A DNA stretch of 35,373 bases, taken from assembly GCA_017480385.1 (NCBI GenBank), contig JAFVAT010000016.1, positions 1 to 35,373 of the forward strand, in the 5' to 3' direction. Shown here one piece after another: positions 29,559 through 35,373 of the stretch. A program made the translations under genes and the position numbers. Positions within the stretch are counted from its first letter, which is position 1. Each line of letters starts with the position of its first letter. Source of the DNA: Alphaproteobacteria bacterium (GTDB lineage: Bacteria; Pseudomonadota; Alphaproteobacteria; CAAGCB01; CAG-977). A model generated the notes under the pieces. The model worked only from the letters and a program-made list of their open reading frames with translations, was not told the DNA's origin and did no database searches.

Positions 29559-31241
29559 ATGGCTGAAAAAAGAACAGAGTTCGAGTCCCTCGGCGGTAAT
29601 AACTTGGACGGTATCGGCGGAAACGCCAAGAAAATCACATATACTGCCGAAGACGGAAGCAAAAAGTCGATTCAAATCGACTGCGGTATGAAGTTTTCTG
29701 ATAAAGCTCTTACAGGCGTGGATAACTATATCGCTCCTTTAGAATGTGATGATCTGCTGATCACTCATGCTCATGCTGACCACATTGCCGGCATTATCCA
29801 CCATATCCAGATGAATCCGGAACGCCCGCTGAATATTTATGCAGATAAGTTCACGCATCAGTTCATGTTGGCCGAAATGACCAAGCAGGGACTTCCGTTG
29901 GACAATATGCCGAAATTCCATGATGTCAAAGACGGCGAAAAATTCATGGTAAACGGTTTTGAGGTCGAACCTGTTCCTGTAACGCACTCCGCGCCGGGCG
30001 CCATTGCCTTTGTCGTTGAATCTCCGGACGGTACCCGTTTAATGGATATGGGCGATTTTAAAACAACACCGGTTGAATTGGGCAAAGGTTGGGAAGATGC
30101 CCGTATGGCAGAAGTCTTCGCCAAAGGAATTGACGTTTGTTTCTGTGATTCAACGTCTACGACTTCTAAGGAAGTCACGCCGCCTTATGAGGCTGTTACA
30201 AAAGGCTTCAAGAAGATTCTGTATGACAATCCCGATGCGCAGATGATGGTTGGCACGATTGCCCGCTCTGCTCAGCAGATGATGGCTGACGTGATCGCTG
30301 TTGCCGAATATGCCAAGGAAACCGGCACAAAGCCCCGTACGTTTATTTTGGACGGCGCCTCTTTGGTTCAGGTCAACAACGCGCTGAACAAATCCGATAT
30401 GAGCATGGAAAAAGCATGCTATGAACGCACGGGCGTCCGTGTGAAAATTATTGACGCGAAGTCTCCGGAAGCGCGTACAATTCCGCCTCAGGAACGTATT
30501 TATATGGTAACGGGGACCCAGGGTGAAGAATTGGCTTCTATGGCGCGCGTTTCCCGTGGTGAAAACAGAAATATCCGTCCGTCCAGAACCTGCCCGAATT
30601 TGTGCGTCAACCAGCAGGCGGTCATTCCGTCAGGCGACAATCAGGCCATTGTTGATGAAATGATGGAAGCTTTGCGCCGTCAAGGTTGGAAGACGATGAT
30701 TCCGGAACGCGGTGCTCCGTTCGTAGAGGGCGAAACCTACTATGTTTCCGGTCATGGCCGTGCCGGTGATATGGAAAAGGTTGCTGATATTGCCGCGCAT
30801 AACCAGCCGGCGGGCCGTGCCTGCACCTTTATCGGCATTCATGGCGATGAGGTACAGACAAAGGCTACGGAAGAAATCTTTAAGGACAAAGGGCAGAAAG
30901 TGGAACATATCACGAATGCTCAGAAAGTTGTCGTTTCCAAAGGTGAAGTTCAGGTTTCTCCGACGATTGGCAAAGCCAGCCGTATCGCTGTTATTGATGA
31001 CAACGATAACTTTATGGATCCGGATTTCCGCTATATCAAGCAGGCTTTCAACCCCGTTTCCAAAAAATGGGAAGATGTCAAACAGATTGATTACGAAAAG
31101 ATTTTGGTATCCAAAAATGATCGTAAGAAAGACGGTAAGGGCGGCAAAGGCGGTAAAGGCCATGGCGGCAAGAAAAAAGGCAATAAGGGACATCGCGATA
31201 TGTCTCCGATGCTGATGCAGAAAATGCAGAGAACTCACTAA
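29559..31241 (+). CDS. rnj: RNase J family metallo-beta-lactamase/beta-CASP ribonuclease
   Basis: This 560-residue protein starts at ATG 29559 (AAGGAAAG upstream), not at the upstream TTG. The metal site H70-A-H72-A-D74-H75 lies in LLITHAHADHIAGIIHH. VPVTHSAPGAIAFVVESPDG supplies the next metal-binding histidine and MDMGDFKTTP the aspartate. The beta-CASP part has CDSTSTTSKEVTPPYEAV and MMVGTIARSAQQMMADVIAV, then IYMVTGTQGEELASMARVSR. YYVSGHGRAGDMEKVADIAA is the late His motif. The protein performs 5'-3' exo/endonucleolytic RNA maturation in the cytoplasm. The last 40 residues are a Lys/Gly/His-rich tail (KGGKGGKGHGGKKKGNKGHR), unusual and perhaps RNA-binding. A strong terminator follows. Confidence 0.85.
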   Translation: MAEKRTEFESLGGNNLDGIGGNAKKITYTAEDGSKKSIQIDCGMKFSDKALTGVDNYIAPLECDDLLITHAHADHIAGIIHHIQMNPERPLNIYADKFTHQFMLAEMTKQGLPLDNMPKFHDVKDGEKFMVNGFEVEPVPVTHSAPGAIAFVVESPDGTRLMDMGDFKTTPVELGKGWEDARMAEVFAKGIDVCFCDSTSTTSKEVTPPYEAVTKGFKKILYDNPDAQMMVGTIARSAQQMMADVIAVAEYAKETGTKPRTFILDGASLVQVNNALNKSDMSMEKACYERTGVRVKIIDAKSPEARTIPPQERIYMVTGTQGEELASMARVSRGENRNIRPSRTCPNLCVNQQAVIPSGDNQAIVDEMMEALRRQGWKTMIPERGAPFVEGETYYVSGHGRAGDMEKVADIAAHNQPAGRACTFIGIHGDEVQTKATEEIFKDKGQKVEHITNAQKVVVSKGEVQVSPTIGKASRIAVIDDNDNFMDPDFRYIKQAFNPVSKKWEDVKQIDYEKILVSKNDRKKDGKGGKGGKGHGGKKKGNKGHRDMSPMLMQKMQRTH

Positions 31242-31257
31242 TCTGCAGGTTAAACAG

Positions 31258-31284
31258 AAAGAGCGCCGCAAGGCGCTCTTTTTA
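31258..31284 (+). terminator. Rho-independent terminator of RNase J gene
   Basis: AAAGAGCGCC-GCAA-GGCGCTCTTT is a perfect 10-bp stem with a GCAA tetraloop and a continuing T run, 16 bases after the stop codon. Confidence 0.9.
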
Positions 31285-31603
31285 TATTCTAATCTTTACG
31301 CGATTAAAAAAGGAATCCGTTTTGTGATCTTTTTCTTAGTCAAAAAATTTTCCCTGTTTTTTATAAGAGGCTGTCGGAATTTTTTGATGAGAACATTTTT
31401 TGAATAAAAAAATAGGCTGGTCGCTATAACAGATACGTTTTTTTAAGACAAATTTCATCAATTTCAGGGGGGGGGGCTGATTTAAAACGCTCCCGAAAAT
31501 AAAGGCCGGCAGTTGCTGTCGGCGCATGGAGAGGGGGTAAATTGTCTCAATCGGACTATTCTTATGCCTTCTTTTTTAGGGGGTGCTGCGATACGACACT
31601 CCT
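31285..31603. other. Gene-free interval with a ten-G run
   Basis: No credible gene is seen in these 320 bases. They contain a homopolymer of ten G's at 31467-31476 and the terminator-like hairpin listed separately. A 63-codon minus-strand frame has no ribosome site or recognisable sequence and is rejected. Confidence 0.6.
31505..31523 (-). terminator. Probable terminator of mnmA
   Basis: On the minus strand GCCGACAG-CAA-CTGCCGGC forms an 8-bp stem with one mismatch, followed by CTTTATTTT. It lies about 80 bases after the mnmA stop. Confidence 0.5.
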
Positions 31604-32680
31604 TTATGATTGACAGCGGATAATGCCGCCGCCGAGGATTAAATCGTTATCGTATAAGACAACGGACTGACCGGGAGCCGCGCCGCGCTGATTAAGCTCG
31701 AAGTCAATTTTGATTTCATCTGCGGACACAGGCGTAACCAAAACAGGGGTGGGAGGCTGGGACGATCGAATCTTTGCATAGGCGGCAAAAGGGGCTGTCG
31801 GCGGTTCAATGGCGGACCAGCATAAATTGGAAACAATTAAACCATGACAGACGTTTTCGCCTTCAAACCCGACAATGACATTGTTTTTGTCTTTATCAAA
31901 GCCAATAACGTAAAGAGGAGCTGCCGCGCTGATCCCTAATCCTTTGCGCTGGCCGATTGTGTAATTCCAAAAACCGTTATGTGTTCCCATAATTTTGCCG
32001 TCTTTTGTGATAAAGAGACCGGGTTTGGGGTCGGTCTGCAAAATATCATTGATGTCTCCGGAATAAAAGTCCTGACTATCAGGCTTGTCGCTGACCGGCA
32101 GGCCGGCACAACGGGCTATATTACGGATTTCGGCTTTGGTTTTGTCGCCCAGAGGCAGCAAAATATGCGCCAGCTGTTCCTGATTTAAACGGTAGAGGAA
32201 ATAAGATTGATCCTTTTTAGGATCGACACCGCGATATAAGCGATATCGGTTTGTTTCCGTATCAAAAAGAATGCGGGCATAATGTCCGGTAACAAATTTA
32301 TCAAAAGCAATTCCGGCCTGACGGGCGGCGTCAGGCAGGGCTTGAAATTTGATTTTTGCATTGCACCATACGCAGGGATTAGGCGTCCGTCCTAAGAGAT
32401 ATTCCTGTTTAAAATTGACCAGAACAGTTTGTTTATAAATTGCGGTACAGTCAATAGTATAGTAAGGGATTTCCAATATTTTGCAGATTTCACGCGCGGC
32501 CTCGATATCCTGTTCTTCATGAGGAGAAAAACAAGCATCTGTTGTTGTTTTGCCGGAAAAAGGGCGTCCTTTTTCCCAAATAGACATTGTTGCCCCAATG
32601 ACATCATGTCCGGCTTGTTTCATCAAATAAGCCGCTGCGGCAGAATCGACTCCGCCGCTGAGACCGACAAGAACCTTCAT
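31604..32680 (-). CDS. mnmA: tRNA 2-thiouridylase MnmA, variant lacking the second catalytic cysteine
   Basis: This 358-residue protein forms 2-thiouridine at position 34 of tRNA-Lys, -Glu and -Gln. The PP-loop is SGGVDS (8-13). TPNPCVWCNAKIKF carries the first catalytic cysteine in a CxxC. VTGHYAR, KDQSYFLYRL and YTIGQRKGLGI are family motifs. The usual DSxGICF (E. coli Cys199) is replaced by DSQDFYSGD, with Tyr instead of Cys, and an extra cysteine is present in TTDACFSPHEEQDIEAA. These features recall a divergent MnmA subclass seen in Deltaproteobacteria/Clostridia-like sequences that may use an Fe-S cluster instead of the two-Cys persulfide chemistry (inference). It is co-oriented with csoR 13 bases upstream. 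A tRNA-Glu substrate gene is in the same window. Confidence 0.85.
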   Translation of the reverse strand: MKVLVGLSGGVDSAAAAYLMKQAGHDVIGATMSIWEKGRPFSGKTTTDACFSPHEEQDIEAAREICKILEIPYYTIDCTAIYKQTVLVNFKQEYLLGRTPNPCVWCNAKIKFQALPDAARQAGIAFDKFVTGHYARILFDTETNRYRLYRGVDPKKDQSYFLYRLNQEQLAHILLPLGDKTKAEIRNIARCAGLPVSDKPDSQDFYSGDINDILQTDPKPGLFITKDGKIMGTHNGFWNYTIGQRKGLGISAAAPLYVIGFDKDKNNVIVGFEGENVCHGLIVSNLCWSAIEPPTAPFAAYAKIRSSQPPTPVLVTPVSADEIKIDFELNQRGAAPGQSVVLYDNDLILGGGIIRCQS

Positions 32681-32693
32681 TTAAAAAGCCTCT

Positions 32694-32987
32694 TTATTCA
32701 TGATAGTTGTTGAACAATTCGCGCAATTCATCAATTTTCTGCTGACGTTCCTGTTCGGAATTAAAACTTTGAACGACGCAATGCTGAAGATGCGTTTTTA
32801 AAACATTGGCTTCCACGGCGCGGATCGCAGAACGGGCAGCACGCAGCTGTGACATAATATCGGCGCAGTCCCGATGCTCAATGATCATTTTTTTTATTCC
32901 TTCAATTTGCCCTAGGATTCGGTTTAACCGCCCCAGTTCTTTCGTATGGTCGGGTTCATTGAAAAGATCAAGCGTTTCTGTGTTCAT
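32694..32987 (-). CDS. CsoR/FrmR-family metal-sensing repressor
   Basis: This 97-residue protein has GRLNRILGQIEGIKKMIIEH (19-38), R-D-C41-ADIMSQLRAARSAI and LKTHLQHC. C41, H66 and C70 have the spacing of the Cu(I)-binding Cys-His-Cys triad of CsoR (Cys36-His61-Cys65 in M. tuberculosis). FrmR and RcnR lack this exact set. The family are all-helical DNA-binding repressors released by ligand. No copper exporter or chaperone is adjacent; the only co-oriented partner is mnmA, 13 bases downstream. A GGAGAC site precedes the ATG. A persulfide-sensing role (CstR-like) is possible, but CstR lacks the His, so copper is favoured. Confidence 0.85.
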   Translation of the reverse strand: MNTETLDLFNEPDHTKELGRLNRILGQIEGIKKMIIEHRDCADIMSQLRAARSAIRAVEANVLKTHLQHCVVQSFNSEQERQQKIDELRELFNNYHE

Positions 32988-33091
32988 AGAAAGTCTCCTG
33001 CCGGTATTTCTTTTAATGTAATCTGTTTGCTTTGATAAAGGAAGAGAGATTTTGAGAAATGTGACGATCCATTAAATTTCGTGCAGGGAAG

Positions 33092-33160
33092 ATCCATTTA
33101 AATTTGGACAGTTAAACTGTTCCCAAAACAAGAGGAACGGCCATGAACAACAAAGATTAG
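33092..33160 (+). mobile_element. Possible truncated IS3-type left end with five-codon orfA stump
   Basis: TTTAAATTTGGACAGTTAAACTGT includes the palindrome ACAGTT-A-AACTGT (33108-33120). It is followed by GTTCCC...GGAAC, AGAGG and ATG AAC AAC AAA GAT TAG (33143-33160). Spacing and sequence resemble the left end and orfA start of IS3-family elements, broken at the fifth codon where the 85-bp repeats begin. No transposase body or right end is present. This is pattern memory only. Confidence 0.3.
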
Positions 33161-33382
33161 GTCCTGCCAGTTGGCACGATATAAAAAAACTGGCGCCCGT
33201 ACGGCTAGTACCGCCACGGGTAAAACGTTCTCCGGACAAAGATTAGGTCCTGTCAGTTGGCACGATATAAAAAACTGGCGCCCGTACGGCTAGTACCGCC
33301 ACGGGCAAAACGTTCTCCGGACAAAGATTAGGTCCTGCCAGTTGGCACGATATAAAAAACTGGCGCCCGTGCGGCTAGTACC
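33150..33382. repeat. Three tandem 85-86-bp structured repeats
   Basis: Units start at 33150, 33236 and 33321 (ACAAAGATTAGGTCCTGCCA...). The first two are complete, and the third stops after GGCTAGTACC near 33382. The copies differ by only a few bases. Each contains GCCAGTT...AACTGGC and, in complete units, CCCGT...ACGGG inverted repeats, so each could fold as two hairpins in RNA or ssDNA. The unit carries no coding frame. The following 33383-33465 has no feature that I recognise. Confidence 0.85.
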
Positions 33383-33465
33383 CGGACAGGGGTGGGTGGC
33401 GCTATAAGTATAATCTTTTTTATCTGGACTGATGACAAGGCGAAGAGAGGCTGTTGCAAAAACAA

Positions 33466-33493
33466 CAAAGGCGGAGAAAGATCTCCGCCTTTG
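33466..33493. terminator. Strong terminator downstream of flagellin
   Basis: CAAAGGCGGAGA-AAGA-TCTCCGCCTTTG is a perfect 12-bp stem with a tetraloop. T-rich sequence follows on both strands (TTGTTTTTG on the minus, CTTTTTTG on the plus), so it can stop the minus-strand flagellin gene, whose stop is 27 bases away, and also act bidirectionally. Confidence 0.9.
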
Positions 33494-33519
33494 CTTTTTT
33501 GAATAAGCTCTGTAAGCAA

Positions 33520-35337
33520 TTAGAACAACTGCAGCACGCTCTGAGACGCCTGCGAAGCCAACGACAAGGAATTGATCCCCAGCTGCTGACGTGTCTGAAG
33601 AGCCAGCATGTTCGCCGCTTCTTCGTTCATGTCGGCCAGCGTCAGTTTGTCGGCGCCGGATTGCAGGTTGTTGATCATGTTCTGCGTGAAGTCTTCACGG
33701 ATCTGAACCGTGGACAGGTTCTGACCGAATTCGGAAGCCTGTGCACGCAGCATCGAGGTCGCTTTCGTGATTTGGTTCAAAGCTTTGTCAATGCTGTCAT
33801 TGTCGATCCAGTCATTGACTGCGGCTGTAAAGCCTAAGCCGACTGAGTCAAACGTGACGCCTTTCAGTTCCAGTGTGCTGGTACGGCTTTCGTTGAAGTT
33901 CACCGTCAGGCTGTCACCGTTGAGCAGGTTGATGCCCTTATAGGACGTGTCATTCACCAGCTCGTCAATCTGCGTCAGAATGCCATTGAACTGAGAAGCA
34001 TACGCAGCGCGTTCGTTGCTGCCGTTTGTAGCAGCACCGGTAACGCCCAGTTTGTCAGCCAATTCGCCGGAAATGACCAAGTCATCGCCTTCGGCAGATT
34101 TGACGACCATATGACCGGTCTTGTCAAATTCGGCGGTGACGCCGTCAATGCCCGCAATCTTTTGACGCAGGGATTCAGCTGTATCCGTCGCGTCCAAAGT
34201 GATCGTCGTGCCGACATCCAAACCGAACGCCGTCGCAAAAGTGGCGTTGGTCGCACCGGTCGCATCGGTCACTTCAACGGAGGTTGTATCCAACGTTTTA
34301 ATTTGCAGATTGCTGTCTTCAACGTAAACGCTGACCTTCGTATTGCCGATCATGTTCTGGATTGTATCAGCCATGTCGCCAACGGTCCCTTGGTTGTTGA
34401 CGAAAATAACCGGACCACTCGTATAATCTAAAGAACCAGTCGCCGCCGTCGCTGTGGAGTCGTCCGCTACGGCCGCACCGGCAGTATAAACGGTTTTACC
34501 GTCGGAAGTGACCGTCTGCGTGATCGTAAACGCCCCGCTTGTCGTCGCATAACCGTTCTGCGTCACACCGGTAGCCGCAGTTATGTCAACGTTCTTATAC
34601 ACATTACCATCCGCATCCGTGAAAGTCGCCATTGCAGGCGTACCGGTTGCCGCATTGGCCGCAGTGTAATCCGTAATCTCGAATGTTACACCTGTTGCAT
34701 AAGACGTGGTGACATCCATTTGTTCAGTTGTGCCGGACGCGTCAATGATGTATTCAACACCGTCAATGCTGATTGATCCGACACCGCCCGCATTCCATAC
34801 GCCCGTGGCGCTGAAGGCGGCTGCCGTCGTATCTAAGTTCAGTCCGTTCGCGCCGATTTCCGTTGTGTCGCGAACGTTCGTTGTTCCCGTCAATGACGTC
34901 GAATCACCAACACGGATCGTCATGGAAGACGTACCTGCCGTTAATCCGTTGACAACGTCTGTGACCAATTCGGAACGCAGCGCGTCCAAATCAAATTTGA
35001 TGTTGGAAGATACACTCGCCGATACATTCGACGTATCACGCGCGGAATTCGCTACTGACTTCGCCTGTTCCACAAATTCCTGCAGTGTCGTAATGCCTTG
35101 ATCTGCCGTTTCCAATGTCGAAATCGCCTGACCGATGCTGTCCAACAATGTGGACAAATCATCTGCGCGGGAATTCAAAGCTTGTGCCGTAAAATAAGAC
35201 GACGGATTGTCCATCGCGCTGTTCACCTTGTATCCGGTGGACAGACGATCCTGTGTCTTGTCGAGCAGGCTTTGTGTATTCTTCAGGCTCAACAGGTTGG
35301 AACGCATTGATGCTGTAAGAGCTATTTTGTTTGTCAT
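33520..35337 (-). CDS. Flagellin with large variable central domain
   Basis: This 605-residue filament subunit has no signal peptide, as expected for flagellar export. The conserved D0/D1 N-terminus (about 1-130) includes ALTASMRSNLLSLKNTQSLL, DRLSTGYKVNSAMDNPSSYF and DQGITTLQEFVEQAKSVANS. The C-terminal D1/D0 (about 510-605) includes NGINSLSLASQASQSVLQLF-type ends (actual: QQLGINSLSLASQASQSVLQ). About 300-330 central residues are Thr/Ala/Asp/Gly-rich and variable, with DATDTAESLRQKIAGIDGVT. The region equivalent to the Salmonella TLR5 site (QRVRELAVQ) reads QEFVEQAKS, so weak TLR5 recognition is likely, as in other Alphaproteobacteria. A GGAG site (complement of 35347-35350) lies about nine bases before the ATG. 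No other flagellar gene is in the window. Confidence 0.92.
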   Translation of the reverse strand: MTNKIALTASMRSNLLSLKNTQSLLDKTQDRLSTGYKVNSAMDNPSSYFTAQALNSRADDLSTLLDSIGQAISTLETADQGITTLQEFVEQAKSVANSARDTSNVSASVSSNIKFDLDALRSELVTDVVNGLTAGTSSMTIRVGDSTSLTGTTNVRDTTEIGANGLNLDTTAAAFSATGVWNAGGVGSISIDGVEYIIDASGTTEQMDVTTSYATGVTFEITDYTAANAATGTPAMATFTDADGNVYKNVDITAATGVTQNGYATTSGAFTITQTVTSDGKTVYTAGAAVADDSTATAATGSLDYTSGPVIFVNNQGTVGDMADTIQNMIGNTKVSVYVEDSNLQIKTLDTTSVEVTDATGATNATFATAFGLDVGTTITLDATDTAESLRQKIAGIDGVTAEFDKTGHMVVKSAEGDDLVISGELADKLGVTGAATNGSNERAAYASQFNGILTQIDELVNDTSYKGINLLNGDSLTVNFNESRTSTLELKGVTFDSVGLGFTAAVNDWIDNDSIDKALNQITKATSMLRAQASEFGQNLSTVQIREDFTQNMINNLQSGADKLTLADMNEEAANMLALQTRQQLGINSLSLASQASQSVLQLF

Positions 35338-35373
35338 AATAAAAATCTCCTTTTCTAGGTTCTGTACAGACCC

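Noticed and set aside
31336-31527. 63-codon minus-strand frame downstream of mnmA
   Set aside because: Spans the ten-G run and the hairpin, has no ribosome site and no recognisable sequence.
33150-33382. CRISPR array
   Set aside because: The repeats are contiguous 85-bp units without unique spacers and there are no cas genes.

Overview
The window looks like a low-to-moderate-GC alphaproteobacterial chromosome. The support is indirect: a short-linker alphaproteobacterial-type flagellin, Mu-like phage early genes of a kind common in that class, tandem TrbL/VirB6-type secretion proteins and RNase J. No ribosomal RNA or other phylogenetic marker is present, so the assignment is inference. TGA is used as a normal stop codon.

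Layout. (1) 1-2650: the decayed early end of a Mu-like prophage. On the minus strand are a gemA-like gene (cut by the window edge), small phage ORFs, a nonsense-interrupted gene and a 47-codon stump of a MuA-type DNA-binding domain. A plus-strand XRE repressor faces them with GTTTAC/GTAAAC palindromes around it. (2) 2760-3070: four 10-bp tandem repeats and tRNA-Glu(CUC) with its own promoter and terminator. (3) 3185-4867: two paralogous DUF1189-like membrane proteins. (4) 4864-29077: a large type IV secretion (T4SS) locus in three blocks. The minus-strand block (11146 down to 4864) encodes two paralogous bitopic/polytopic membrane proteins, a VirD4/TraG-type coupling ATPase with a very acidic tail, a Pro/Tyr/Gln-repeat protein ending in an HNH-like domain, and a SUKH (SMI1/KNR4)-type protein. 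Two further minus-strand genes (12219-11248 and 13344-12328) encode low-complexity proteins. The plus-strand block 13571-20109 encodes three TrbL/VirB6-like proteins, each with a signal peptide, plus a small membrane protein. The plus-strand block 20276-29077 encodes a double-HTH/S24-like regulator, a 1510-residue repeat protein, an unknown soluble protein, a secretin-like lipoprotein and a Pro-rich bitopic protein. (5) 29242-31284: iscX and RNase J. (6) 31505-32987: csoR and mnmA, the latter an unusual subclass. (7) 33090-33382: a possible IS stump and three 85-bp structured repeats. (8) 33520-35337: flagellin with a large variable domain.

How the parts may work together: the coupling ATPase, three VirB6-like channel proteins and a secretin-like lipoprotein argue for an envelope-spanning T4SS. 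No relaxase is visible. The HNH-like protein lies directly downstream of the coupling protein and is followed 9 nt later by a SUKH immunity-type gene. This points to a T4SS that may deliver an antibacterial nuclease-type effector, although the HNH motif lacks one expected histidine. Nearly every component carries its own expanded low-complexity or tandem-repeat tail (Asp/Glu, Pro-Tyr-Gln, Asn-Ser-Gly, RHS-like, Lys/Arg, Tyr-nonapeptide). This is the most distinctive property of the locus. VirB4, VirB8-VirB11 and VirB10 homologues are not recognisable here and must lie elsewhere.
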